64,000 bases of DNA from Mesorhizobium sp. B2-8-5 (GCF_006440675.2 NZ_CP083951.1:2451501-2515500), one strand, 5' to 3'. Counted from the first letter of the stretch, positions 45,146 through 54,061 are shown. Notes: generated by a model not told the origin, from the sequence alone. Numbers and translations: made by a program.

Positions 45146-45201
45146 CAAAAACTCCCTGCCGTTCAAAAACTCCATGTCGCTCAAAAGGGTGTCATGTCGC
45201 T
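45146..45201 (+). repeat. Interleaved direct repeats upstream of choX
   Basis: CAAAAACTCC occurs at 45146-45155 and 45164-45173 (18-base period), and CATGTCGCT at 45173-45181 and 45193-45201 (20-base period). Direct repeats close to two helical turns could be sites for a regulator of the choline importer. They are 140-190 bases before the choX start. Confidence 0.5.
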
Positions 45202-45338
45202 TAATGACCAGCGCGCGCCGTTCATCGTGATGTTGAACCGCTTGAAACAACATCAAAATGGTGTTTGGCTGACGAAACAAGGCGGGCGCAAGAACCGTGA
45301 CTTCGCTTTGCCTTAAGAATTGCAATGGGAGAAAGTTC

Positions 45339-46274
45339 ATGTCGCGTATGAAATCTTTCGTCGCAGGCCTCGGCCTCGCGGCGCTTCTGTCCACGACCGC
45401 CGCTTATGCCGGCGATCCTGCGAGCTGCAAGGCGGTTCGGCTCTCCGATGTCGGCTGGACCGACATCCAGGCCACCACGGGGCTGGCCTCGGTGCTGCTC
45501 ACCGCGCTCGGTTATGAGCCGCAGGTGATCCAGCTCTCGGTGCCGGTGACCATGGCTTCGCTGAAGAACAAGGACCTCGACGTCTTCCTCGGCAACTGGA
45601 TGCCGTCGATGACCAACGACATCAAGGACTACACCGCCGACGGGTCGGTCGAGACGATCAGCACCAACTTGACCGGTGCAGGCTACGGCATCGTCGTACC
45701 GACCTATGTCGCGGATGCCGGCGTCAAGACACTGACCGATCTCGGCAAGTTCAAGGACAAGTTCAACGGCAAGATCTACGGCATCGAGGCCGGCAATGAC
45801 GGCAACCGCATCATCCTCGACATGATCAAGAACCCGAAGGACAACCTCGAAGGCTTCGAACTGGTCGAGTCGTCCGAAGCCGGCATGCTGACTCAGGCCG
45901 AGCAGTCGATGAAGAACAACGAGTGGATCGCCTTCCTCGGCTGGACGCCGCATCCGGTGATGGGCGCCATGAAGATCACCTATCTCGACGGCATGGGCGA
46001 TAGCGGCTTCGGCGCCGCCACCGTCTATACCAATGTGCGCAAGGGCTACACCACCGAATGCCCGAACGCCGGCAAGTTCATCGCCAACCTGAAGTTCAAT
46101 CTCGACATGGAAGGCGAGATGATGGACGCGATCCTGAAGGGCGGCGACGCCCAGACGGTGGCGACGGACTGGCTGAAGAAGCATCCTGACGCGGTCGCGC
46201 CCTGGATTGCCGGCGTCACCACTTTCGATGGCGGCGACGCGGCCGCTGCCGTCAAGACCGCGCTCGGAGGTTGA
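45339..46274 (+). CDS. choX: Choline-binding periplasmic protein
   Basis: Substrate-binding protein of the choline ABC importer, 311 residues. The signal peptide (residues 1-24, cut after YA|G) is clear. The mature protein is OpuAC-like: VRLSDVGWTDIQATTGLASVLL, FLGNWMPSMTNDI and WIAFLGWTPHPVMG hold the aromatic box residues that grip the trimethylammonium group. GGGAGAAAGTTC precedes the ATG. An intrinsic terminator and a palindromic repeat separate it from choW, so it is probably made in excess over the membrane parts. Confidence 0.95.
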   Translation: MSRMKSFVAGLGLAALLSTTAAYAGDPASCKAVRLSDVGWTDIQATTGLASVLLTALGYEPQVIQLSVPVTMASLKNKDLDVFLGNWMPSMTNDIKDYTADGSVETISTNLTGAGYGIVVPTYVADAGVKTLTDLGKFKDKFNGKIYGIEAGNDGNRIILDMIKNPKDNLEGFELVESSEAGMLTQAEQSMKNNEWIAFLGWTPHPVMGAMKITYLDGMGDSGFGAATVYTNVRKGYTTECPNAGKFIANLKFNLDMEGEMMDAILKGGDAQTVATDWLKKHPDAVAPWIAGVTTFDGGDAAAAVKTALGG

Positions 46275-46308
46275 GCCGGCTTTGAATCCGGAACGATGAT
46301 CCGGAAGA

Positions 46309-46343
46309 GGGCAGCCAGATAGAAAAGGCTGCCCTTTTTTCTT
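46309..46343 (+). terminator. Intrinsic terminator inside the cho operon
   Basis: GGGCAGCC (46309-46316) pairs with GGCTGCCC (46327-46334), then TTTTTT and CTT follow. It lies 35 bases behind choX and before choW. Confidence 0.92.
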
Positions 46344-46425
46344 AAAGCGCATCGCGCTTTAAGTCTCTGTTTTACGCATGCCATTTTCCCAAAACCGCTG
46401 CACACTTTTGGGTGACATGCGTTAA
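46344..46425 (+). repeat. Rhizobial intergenic palindrome, copy 3
   Basis: A small stem AAAGCGC/GCGCTTT (46344-46350, 46354-46360) precedes the main one: GCATG (46376-46380) and ACATGC, enclosing CCCAAAA and TTTTGGG arms around ACCGCTGCACAC. It differs from the copy at 51873-51978 (CGCAAAA/TTTTGCG) by paired changes that keep the stem. Confidence 0.85.
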
Positions 46426-46476
46426 GCTGCGAGAAGCTGACCGTGCGGCAAGCGCGGCAAAGCCGAGAGGGGAAAG

Positions 46477-47331
46477 ATGGATCCGATTTCGAAATTCCTG
46501 ACCGACTACAAAATCCCGATCGGGCCGTGGGGCAAGGCCTTCTTCGGCTTCCTGACCGACAATTTCGACACCATCTTCCGGGCGTTTTCAAACGGGCTGA
46601 ACTTCATCCTCGACGGGGCGGTGGATCTGCTGCTGGTGGTCCCGCCCGTGCTTCTGGCGCTGGTCATCGCGATCATCGCCTGGCTGCTGCAGCGTTCGCG
46701 GCCGCTCGCCATCGGCGTCTTCCTGGGTCTGATCTTCATCATCAACCAGAATCTGTGGAAGCAGACGGTCCAGACGCTGGTGCTGGTGGTTGCCGCCGCC
46801 GCCATGGCCATGGCGATCGGCGTGCCGCTCGGCATCTGGGCCGCGCACAAGCCGAAGGTCTACCGGGTCATGCTGCCGGTGCTCGACCTGATGCAGACGC
46901 TGCCGACCTTCGTCTACCTGATCCCGGTGCTGACGCTGTTCGGCCTCGGCAACGCACCCGGCCTGATCGTCACCATCATCTTCGTCATCCCGACAGCCGT
47001 GCGCCTCACACATCTCGGCGTGGTTTCAGTGCCCAAGGCAATCGTCGAAGCGGGCGAGGCGTTCGGCGCCACCAAGCGCCAGCTTCTGTGGAAGGTGGAG
47101 CTGCCGTCGGCGCTGCCGACCATCATGGCGGGCCTGACGCAATCGATCATGCTGTCGCTGTCGATGGTGGTGTTCGCCGCCCTGATCGGCGCCGGCGGCC
47201 TCGGCACGGAAATCAACCGCGCGCTCGGCTCGCGCCGCATCGATCTCGGGCTTGAGGCGGGCCTCGCCATCGTCGTGCTCGCCATCGTGCTCGACCGCAT
47301 GACCCGCATCGGCGCTGGAGGCAAGAAATGA
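46477..47331 (+). CDS. choW: Choline ABC transporter permease
   Basis: Inner-membrane permease of the choline importer, 284 residues, ProW-like with about six helices. The coupling-loop motif EAGEAFGATKRQLLWKVELPSALPTIMAG (EAA loop) contacts the ATPase ChoV. It overlaps choV by four bases (ATGA). Confidence 0.95.
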   Translation: MDPISKFLTDYKIPIGPWGKAFFGFLTDNFDTIFRAFSNGLNFILDGAVDLLLVVPPVLLALVIAIIAWLLQRSRPLAIGVFLGLIFIINQNLWKQTVQTLVLVVAAAAMAMAIGVPLGIWAAHKPKVYRVMLPVLDLMQTLPTFVYLIPVLTLFGLGNAPGLIVTIIFVIPTAVRLTHLGVVSVPKAIVEAGEAFGATKRQLLWKVELPSALPTIMAGLTQSIMLSLSMVVFAALIGAGGLGTEINRALGSRRIDLGLEAGLAIVVLAIVLDRMTRIGAGGKK

Positions 47332-48509
47332 CCGTCGCGGTTGATTTCAAGAATGTGGACATCGTCTTCGGCGCCGATCAGGCAGGTTCGCTGGCGATGA
47401 TCGACAAGGGCGCTACGCGCGCCGAAATTCTCGAAAAGACCGGTAACGTGCTGGGTTGTGCCGGTGCCAGCCTTACCGTGCATGAAGGCGAGATCTCGGT
47501 GCTGATGGGCCTGTCCGGCTCCGGCAAGTCGACGCTGCTGCGGGCCGTCAACCGGCTCAATGTGGTGTCGCGAGGCCAGGTGCTGGTCAAGGACGGCGAC
47601 CGCACCGTCGATGTCGTCACCTGCGACGAGGCGACCTTGCGGCGGTTGCGCCAGAAGCAGGTGGCCATGGTGTTCCAGCAGTTCGGCCTGCTGCCATGGC
47701 GTACGGTCGAGGAAAATGTCGGCTTCGGCCTCGAGCTTGCCGGCGTGCCGGAGGCGGAACGCAAGGCGCGCGTGCAGAAGCAGCTGCAGCTGGTCCATCT
47801 CGACCAATGGTCGAAGAAATACGCCCATGAGCTTTCGGGCGGCATGCAGCAGCGCGTCGGTCTTGCGCGCGCTTTCGCCACCGAAGCGCCTATCCTGTTG
47901 ATGGACGAGCCGTTCTCGGCGCTCGACCCGCTGATCCGCACCAAGCTGCAGGATGAGTTGCTGCAACTGCAGGCCGAGCTGAAGAAGACCATCATCTTCG
48001 TCAGCCACGACCTCGAGGAGGCGCTGAAGATCGGCAGCCACATCACGATCATGGAAGGCGGCCGCATCGTCCAGACCGGCGCGCCGGAAGACATCGTGCT
48101 TAGGCCCGCCAACGACTATGTCCGCGACTTCATCGCCAATGTGAATCCGCTCTCGGTGCTGACGGCATGGAATGTGATGCGCGATCGCCGCGATCTCGAA
48201 CAGGGCGAGGACGGCTGGGTGTGGCTCGACCGGCGCAAGACGACGCGCTTCAAGATCGACGACCACGGCCTGGTGGCCGCGGCCGAACGCGACGGCAAGC
48301 CGGCGATATGGATCTCCTGCGCCGATGTCGAGGGTCAGCCGGAGGAGGGGGCCCAGGTGTTCTGGGCCAATCCCGGCACGCCGCTGAAGACGGTGATGCT
48401 CGCCATGCACCGCTCGCAGACGGCGCCGGTGGCGCTGTTCGATGAAGGCTCGCGCTTCGTCGGCGCGATCGGCATCCGCGACGTGCTGAGCGCGGTGCTG
48501 CGGCGATAG
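47328..48509 (+). CDS. choV: Choline ABC transporter ATP-binding protein
   Basis: ATPase of the choline importer, 393 residues. Walker A GLSGSGKST, Q-loop QFGLLPWRTV, signature LSGGMQQR, Walker B LLMDEPFSALD and the switch H in VSHDLEEA are all present. The about 120-residue C-terminal extension beyond the ATPase core resembles the regulatory part of ProV/OpuA ATPases. Its start overlaps the choW stop, fixing stoichiometry with the permease. Choline taken up feeds glycine betaine synthesis or catabolism; no bet genes are in this window. Confidence 0.96.
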   Translation: MTVAVDFKNVDIVFGADQAGSLAMIDKGATRAEILEKTGNVLGCAGASLTVHEGEISVLMGLSGSGKSTLLRAVNRLNVVSRGQVLVKDGDRTVDVVTCDEATLRRLRQKQVAMVFQQFGLLPWRTVEENVGFGLELAGVPEAERKARVQKQLQLVHLDQWSKKYAHELSGGMQQRVGLARAFATEAPILLMDEPFSALDPLIRTKLQDELLQLQAELKKTIIFVSHDLEEALKIGSHITIMEGGRIVQTGAPEDIVLRPANDYVRDFIANVNPLSVLTAWNVMRDRRDLEQGEDGWVWLDRRKTTRFKIDDHGLVAAAERDGKPAIWISCADVEGQPEEGAQVFWANPGTPLKTVMLAMHRSQTAPVALFDEGSRFVGAIGIRDVLSAVLRR

Positions 48510-48620
48510 GCTTCTTCGAAGGCGCCCGGGTCTCCGGTCCGGGCGCGCTGCCCGCGGCTTGTTTTCCGGTTCCTTCCAGCGCAGAATCTATCTGTTGTAT
48601 GCCCATGCGCCGAGGGGGTG

Positions 48621-50654
48621 ATGCCGACGTCGCGCACAGGGGTTCCAGGCGCGATAGCGCTGTCGATGTTCGCCGGGATATCGCTCGCAGGAGGCGCGGC
48701 GTTTTCCCAAGGTTTTGTCATCGGCAATGGCGTCGTCGCCAGCCAGCAGACGATGGCCGCTGCCGGCGATACCGGCATCGTGCAGCCGAACGGGGCGATC
48801 GAGACATTCAGCGCCGGCATCGATGCCGTGCGAATGCTCAACTCGAACCAGCGGCTCACCAATGACGGGTTGATTGCAACCTTGGGCGGCGCCGCCGCCA
48901 ATGTGCATTCGCAAGGCAGCAGCGCGACCATCCTCAACAACGGAGCCATCCTGGCGATAGGCGATGCCTCCATCGGCATCTTGTCGGAGGGCGGCAATGC
49001 GCACATCGTGAACAACGGCTCGATCGAAGCGCTTGGGGTCGCCACATACGGCATCATCAGCGACGCCCCGGGCGGGCGCGTGGACAACCGTGGCTTTATC
49101 GGCGTTTCAGGCACGGCCGCCGCAGGCATAATCGGCGATGGGCCGGACCTGGGGATAGACAACAGCGGCTCGATCGAGGCCCATGGGACCGCCGCCGCCG
49201 GGATCATCTGGCAGAGCAACGGTCTTCAACTGCAAAATTCCGGGTCGATCGTTGTGTCGGGGCTGGCTTCCGTCGGCATCGGCGCCAGCGGCAATGACAT
49301 CGCAATTGCCAACAGCGGCACGGTCGATGTCTTCGGGACAGCCTCGACAGGCATAGGCACCCTGTTCGGCAACGCCACGATCGTCAATTCGGGTTCGGTC
49401 GTCGTGGGGGGCGTGGGCGGTGTTGCCATCGCCGCCCAGGGCAGCAACTCTGTCGTCACCAATTCCGGCCGAGTCTTCAGCGACCAGAGCGTGGCGATCT
49501 ATTTCGGCGCGCCCGACGCGGTGCTGAATCTTTTGGGCGGGACGGCCATTCAGGGGCCGATCGTCTTTTCCGGCGCCGGCAACACCGTCACCTTCGGCCC
49601 CGGACTGAATGCCGTCATGAGCTTTTCAGGAAGCGGCCTGCCGCAAACCGTGCTGACCGGCGGCAGGCCGTTCGTGACGAGCGGCGCCAGCGTGGCGGTG
49701 GTGGACATCACCGGGTTTGCCAGCAGCGGGCCGTTGGTCGAGGACCTTGTCGACGGCATAGCCGGTGTTGCCGAGGCGCGCATGTCCGCTCCAAGCGACG
49801 ATTTGCCTGCGCCGCAAAAAGGTCCAGACGCCTGGATCTCGACATTCGGCGGACTACGCTCCCAGGGCGGTTCCGGCGCATCGGCCGGGTTCAGCGAGGC
49901 GCTTGGCGGCATGGTCGCCGGCGCCGAAACGCGCTCGGGCGACGGGTTCCTCGGTGGCTTGTTCATCGGAGGCGCCGCCGGATCGACCGAGGTCGACGAC
50001 GACGCGCAGGAGATCGTCCATCGCGGCGTGTTCGCGGGCGGCTATCTCGGCTATGACGGAGGCGTCAATTTTGCCGAAGCGGCATTCGTCGCCGGCGTGC
50101 TCCAGGAGCGCAGCCGCCGCCGTGTCGCGAACAATCTGGTGCTCGACGGCATCGAGACGGCGCGGGCGGATTTCAACGGCGTCTTCCTCAGCCCGTCGGT
50201 TACGCTCGGCACGCGGCTGCCGGTTTCGTCCGGTACGCTGATACCCAGCGTGCGGCTGCGTTACGCCGGACTGTTCTTCGACGATTACGCCGAGACCGGT
50301 TCGGACGGGGATCTCGCGGTCGCGCGGCGCAACGTCAACGTCTTCGAGGCGCGTGGCCAGGTCGCGCTGGCATTGGCGCCCGTCAGCATGCCAAGCCAGA
50401 CCTGGCAAACCACGCTTCGAGCCGGGATCGACGCGATTGCGCAAAGCAGCGATGACGTTTCGGCGACACTGTTCGGCCAAGACATCTCTTTTCCCGTCGG
50501 CGGCAAAAAATTTGTGTTGCGCGGCTTTGCCGGCGCGGACGTCGCGGCGGAGGTGGGCGCCGGCATGACGCTCAATGCCGGCTTCGAGGCGGGTTACGGG
50601 ACCGACAATGCCTTCACCGTCCGCGGCCAGGCCCGTCTAAGCAAGGCTTTTTGA
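48621..50654 (+). CDS. Autotransporter outer-membrane beta-barrel protein with 25-residue repeats
   Basis: A 677-residue type V secretion protein. A signal sequence (IALSMFAGISLAGGAAFSQG) is followed by a passenger of eight exact 25-residue units (see 48861-49460), a Gly/Ser/Val-rich junction, and a C-terminal barrel of about 280 residues (WISTFGGLRSQGGSG onwards) ending in RLSKAF with the terminal Phe required for barrel assembly. The repeats suit a right-handed beta-solenoid adhesin. Start may be ATG at 48621 or GTG at 48618. No processing protease is nearby. Confidence 0.9.
   Translation: MPTSRTGVPGAIALSMFAGISLAGGAAFSQGFVIGNGVVASQQTMAAAGDTGIVQPNGAIETFSAGIDAVRMLNSNQRLTNDGLIATLGGAAANVHSQGSSATILNNGAILAIGDASIGILSEGGNAHIVNNGSIEALGVATYGIISDAPGGRVDNRGFIGVSGTAAAGIIGDGPDLGIDNSGSIEAHGTAAAGIIWQSNGLQLQNSGSIVVSGLASVGIGASGNDIAIANSGTVDVFGTASTGIGTLFGNATIVNSGSVVVGGVGGVAIAAQGSNSVVTNSGRVFSDQSVAIYFGAPDAVLNLLGGTAIQGPIVFSGAGNTVTFGPGLNAVMSFSGSGLPQTVLTGGRPFVTSGASVAVVDITGFASSGPLVEDLVDGIAGVAEARMSAPSDDLPAPQKGPDAWISTFGGLRSQGGSGASAGFSEALGGMVAGAETRSGDGFLGGLFIGGAAGSTEVDDDAQEIVHRGVFAGGYLGYDGGVNFAEAAFVAGVLQERSRRRVANNLVLDGIETARADFNGVFLSPSVTLGTRLPVSSGTLIPSVRLRYAGLFFDDYAETGSDGDLAVARRNVNVFEARGQVALALAPVSMPSQTWQTTLRAGIDAIAQSSDDVSATLFGQDISFPVGGKKFVLRGFAGADVAAEVGAGMTLNAGFEAGYGTDNAFTVRGQARLSKAF
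48861..49460 (+). repeat. Eight 75-bp units encoding 25-residue repeats
   Basis: Eight successive units start NDG, NNG, NNG, NRG, NSG, NSG, NSG and NSG and each is exactly 25 residues, with a ninth partial unit (NSGRVFSDQ). The DNA is well diverged, so the repeat is old and kept by selection on protein structure rather than recent amplification. Confidence 0.92.
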
Positions 50655-50836
50655 GGGAGCTGATCGACCAGCCCGGACCGCATTTGAAGGCTGGCATCCC
50701 GCCGCCGCAGGGAAGGTCGCCTACCGGCATATATATTTTTCGAAATCCATTCCGATTCCAGAAGTCCGTGCAGTAGAATATTGCTATGACCGCGCGGGCG
50801 ATGCCCGGCGGTGTAAATGCAGCGGGGTATGCGACG

Positions 50837-51874
50837 ATGATCTTCCGTCAGCTCTTCGATTCCGTCTCGGGTACCTACTCCTATCTGCTTGCCAGCCGGC
50901 GCGGCGGCGAGGCGCTGATCATCGATCCCGTGCTGGAGAAGGTCGAGCGCTATCTGCAACTGGTCAATGAGCTCGACCTCAGGCTGGTCAAGGCGGTCGA
51001 CACGCACCTTCATGCCGACCACATCACCGGCCTCGGCGCGCTGCGCGACAAGACGCATTGCGTGACCGTGATGGGCGAGCAGACCAAGGCCGACGTGGTG
51101 TCGATGCGGCTTGCCGACGGCGACAAGCTCGGCATCGAGGGACTGGCGCTCGACGTCATCTACACGCCCGGCCACACCGACGATTCCTACAGCTTTATCC
51201 TGCCGGACCGGGTCTTCACCGGCGACACGCTGCTTATCCGCGGCACCGGCCGCACCGACTTCCAGAACGGCGATCCGCGCCAGCAATATGAATCGATCTT
51301 CGGCCGCCTGCTCAAACTGCCCGACGAGACGATGATCTTCCCGGCACATGACTACAAGGGTGAGACCGTGTCGACGATCGGCGAGGAAAAGGCCTTCAAT
51401 CCGCGCCTGCAGGTCAAGTCGGTCGACGAGTATGTGAACATCATGAACAATCTCAATCTGTCCAACCCGAAAATGATGGATGTGGCCGTGCCGGCCAACA
51501 TGCGGGTCGGGCTGCACCAGGACGATATCGCCAGCCGCGGCTGGGCGGTGAGCGCGGAGCAGGCGCTGGCGATGATCGGGCGGCCCGACGTGGCGCTGAT
51601 CGACCTGCGCGAGCAGACCGAACGCGAGCGGCACGGCGTCATTCCCGGCGCGATCCATCTGCCCTATGCGCGGCTGCAGGAAAACATCGCCGCCGGCGGC
51701 ATGCTGCATGAACTGGCGAAGTCTACCAGCAAGCAGATCCTGTTCTATTGCGCCTTCGGCGAGCGCTCGGCGATGGCGGTGCAGGCAGCGCAGGATGTCG
51801 GTATTGCCAGTGCCCGCCACATCCAGGGCGGCATCGACGCCTGGCGCAAGGCCAGCGGGCCGCTGATGCATTAA
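50837..51874 (+). CDS. Persulfide dioxygenase-like MBL protein fused to rhodanese
   Basis: A 345-residue cytoplasmic fusion. Residues about 1-230 are a metallo-beta-lactamase fold of the ETHE1/Blh type (THLHADHITG, TPGHTDDSY, FTGDTLLIRGTGRTDFQ, FPAHDYKG) that oxidises glutathione persulfide to sulfite; residues about 245-345 are a rhodanese domain with catalytic Cys in YCAFGERS. Joining both lets thiosulfate/persulfide sulfur be passed between them. The ATG at 50837 has GCGGGG upstream; one at 50786 is the alternative. No sulfide regulator (BigR/SqrR) is adjacent. Confidence 0.92.
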   Translation: MIFRQLFDSVSGTYSYLLASRRGGEALIIDPVLEKVERYLQLVNELDLRLVKAVDTHLHADHITGLGALRDKTHCVTVMGEQTKADVVSMRLADGDKLGIEGLALDVIYTPGHTDDSYSFILPDRVFTGDTLLIRGTGRTDFQNGDPRQQYESIFGRLLKLPDETMIFPAHDYKGETVSTIGEEKAFNPRLQVKSVDEYVNIMNNLNLSNPKMMDVAVPANMRVGLHQDDIASRGWAVSAEQALAMIGRPDVALIDLREQTERERHGVIPGAIHLPYARLQENIAAGGMLHELAKSTSKQILFYCAFGERSAMAVQAAQDVGIASARHIQGGIDAWRKASGPLMH

Positions 51875-51978
51875 AGCGCGGCGCGCTGAAGCGGATTCAG
51901 GCGACGCGCTTTTAAGCCTTTGTTTTCATGCATGTCGTTATCGCAAAACCGCTGCACACTTTTGCGCGACATGCATTA
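51873..51978 (+). repeat. Rhizobial intergenic palindrome, copy 4
   Basis: GCATGTCG (51930-51937) pairs with CGACATGC (51967-51974) and CGCAAAA (51942-51948) with TTTTGCG (51960-51966), with a TTAT bulge on one side and the ACCGCTGCACAC centre. It starts at the stop codon of the fusion gene and ends close to the stop of the convergent TPR regulator. Confidence 0.88.
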
Positions 51979-51991
51979 GGCCCGATTGGAT

Positions 51992-54061
51992 TCAATTCAG
52001 CCCGATCAGCTTCGCGCCATTCCGGAAGAGAGCCTCGCCATCCCGGTCGAAACGGAATGTCGCGATGAAGTCGTCGGCGCGATAATTCGGAAAGGTGTTG
52101 CGGATCATGGCGGCGTGATTCCGCGCCTCGTCCCGCCGGCCGGCCAGCGCCAGGCAATGAGCGGCGATCGCCAGGATGATGACATGAGCGTTTGGCCTCG
52201 CGGCCGCCTTCAGCGCCCATTCCGCGGCCTCGTTGTATTCGCCGAGCCGCGCATGCGCCATGGCGCGGGCGCCCATCATGCCGAACAGCAGCGGATCGAA
52301 GGGGCTGAGATGACGCGAATGATCGGACGAACCGATCGCCGATTGCGGGTCGCCCGACTGCGAATGGACGAAGGACAGCGCATAGTGGCCGAGCGCGAAA
52401 TTGGGACTGAGGTCGACGGCGCTCGCCAACTCGAGCAATGAACCGTCCTGCTCGCCGCGCAGCCACAGCGCCCGCCCCATGGCCCAATGGGCGGAAGGGT
52501 TGCGGTCGTCGACCAAAAGGCTCCGGCCGGCGCTTTCGAAGGCAAGCGCGGTCTCTCGATCGCGCTCGCCCCAGCGCTGGAAGGCATTCTGCCAATGGGT
52601 GAAGGACATGCCGGCATAGGCGCGCGCGAAAGTGGGATCGAGCTTCAACGCCTCGCCGAAGAAATGCTGCGCCAGCTCGTTTTCCTGGCGGGTGAAGCGA
52701 TACATGTGCCAGAGGCCACGATGATAGGCCTCCCAGGCATTGAGCGAGTTTGGCGCTTTCAGCAATGCGCGGTTGCGCTCCACCGTCGCGATCTCGGCGG
52801 CGATCGAGGAGACGATGCTGTTGCCGATATCCTCGATAACGATGAAGATGTCGTCGGGATTGTGCTCGAAGGTCTCGGCCCAGACGATTCTCGCCGTGCG
52901 CACCTCGACGAGCTCAATGGAAACGACGATACGGCCCGGCAGGCTGCGCACCGAGCCCGTCGTGACATAGTCGACATTCAGCCTGCGTCCGGCATCTTCC
53001 GGCGCGATATTCTTCTCGGCGAGCGCGAAGACCGAGCCGCGGGCGATGACGAAGAAATCGCGAAGCTTGGCAAGCCGCGTGATGATGTCATGCGTGAGGC
53101 CGTCGGCGAGCCCGCCGCGGAAGTCGCCAGCGCCGGCGCTCTCCGCAAACGGCATCACCGCGAGCGACGCCCGGCGTGTCGCAACAGGCTCGGATTCGAT
53201 AGCGGCGACGGGCGGCTCCGAGACCGGGAAAGCCGGTCCGGATCGGGCGCATGGCATTGCGCCGGCGTTCCGGGCTCTTATCTCCTGCCACGCCTCGCGC
53301 AATGGCGTGAAATCCAGCTCTTCCGAGTGGAACAGCTCCGCCGCCGTGGCAAGATGGTCCTCGCCGGCGCCGATCTGTCCGCGCCGGGCCAGATTTTCCA
53401 GCAGCGCCACATGCGCACGGCCATCGAAGGGCGCGAGCTCCAGCCATTTGTCGATATAGGCGCCGGCCTCGTCGGCTCCGGGCGGGACAAGACCGATGAT
53501 GTGCTCCAGGACGGCGACATGGCACGCGCTGAAACGGCGGCGCTGCGCCGTCAGCCAACTGCCAAAATGCGGGCTGCGATCGAGCTCAAGACCGTCGAGA
53601 AAGTCGCCGGCGAAATGTTGCGAAAGCGCCTCTAACCGCATGAGATCGAGCGTCTCGACACCTTCGGCCACCGCCGCGGCGGCATCCAGCGCGTCCACGT
53701 GGACATCGTCGAGGCGAAGCGACACCGTATCGCCATGGGTTTCGACCCGGCGCCGATCCGGGTCGTCAAGCGCGGCGCGCAGCTTGCTCAGGCACCAGCG
53801 CAGCTCGCCGCGCGGATCGTTGGGCACGTCCCAGAAAAGTTCGCAAAGGCGGCTGCGGCTGACAGGGTGGGGCGCCAGCGCCAGATAGGCAAGCAGCGCG
53901 CGCAGCTTGCGCGACGAGGGCAAGGTAACGGGCACTCCATCGCGGGCAATTGTCAGTTGCCCGAGCAGCCTTACGGACAGGCCAACGGGGCCGTTCAGGC
54001 TCGATCGGGTGGATTCCACGTATGTTTCCACGCTTTCTCCAACGCTGGCCAGTTGGTCCAT
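51992..54061 (-). CDS. SARP-type regulator with TolB-like and TPR domains
   Basis: A 689-residue regulator. Residues about 28-110 form an OmpR-like winged helix of the SARP class (LSVRLLGQLTIARDGVPVTLPSSRKLRALLAYLALAP), followed by a bacterial transcriptional activation domain (FDGRAHVALLENLARRGQIGAGEDHL). Residues about 300-430 are TolB-amino-domain-like as found in adenylate-cyclase-like TPR proteins (LAVMPFAESAGAGDFRGGLADGLTHDIITRLA), and the last 250 residues hold TPR units. No membrane helix, so cytoplasmic. It is divergent from cysK across 170 bases. Its target is unknown. Confidence 0.88.
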   Translation of the reverse strand: MDQLASVGESVETYVESTRSSLNGPVGLSVRLLGQLTIARDGVPVTLPSSRKLRALLAYLALAPHPVSRSRLCELFWDVPNDPRGELRWCLSKLRAALDDPDRRRVETHGDTVSLRLDDVHVDALDAAAAVAEGVETLDLMRLEALSQHFAGDFLDGLELDRSPHFGSWLTAQRRRFSACHVAVLEHIIGLVPPGADEAGAYIDKWLELAPFDGRAHVALLENLARRGQIGAGEDHLATAAELFHSEELDFTPLREAWQEIRARNAGAMPCARSGPAFPVSEPPVAAIESEPVATRRASLAVMPFAESAGAGDFRGGLADGLTHDIITRLAKLRDFFVIARGSVFALAEKNIAPEDAGRRLNVDYVTTGSVRSLPGRIVVSIELVEVRTARIVWAETFEHNPDDIFIVIEDIGNSIVSSIAAEIATVERNRALLKAPNSLNAWEAYHRGLWHMYRFTRQENELAQHFFGEALKLDPTFARAYAGMSFTHWQNAFQRWGERDRETALAFESAGRSLLVDDRNPSAHWAMGRALWLRGEQDGSLLELASAVDLSPNFALGHYALSFVHSQSGDPQSAIGSSDHSRHLSPFDPLLFGMMGARAMAHARLGEYNEAAEWALKAAARPNAHVIILAIAAHCLALAGRRDEARNHAAMIRNTFPNYRADDFIATFRFDRDGEALFRNGAKLIGLN

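Noticed and set aside
45222..46352. Antisense frame over choX
   Set aside because: Shadow of choX; no independent ribosome site or family likeness.
48861..49460. CRISPR-like periodicity
   Set aside because: The 75-bp period is coding, in frame, diverged between units and part of the autotransporter passenger; no CRISPR repeats or cas genes exist in the window.
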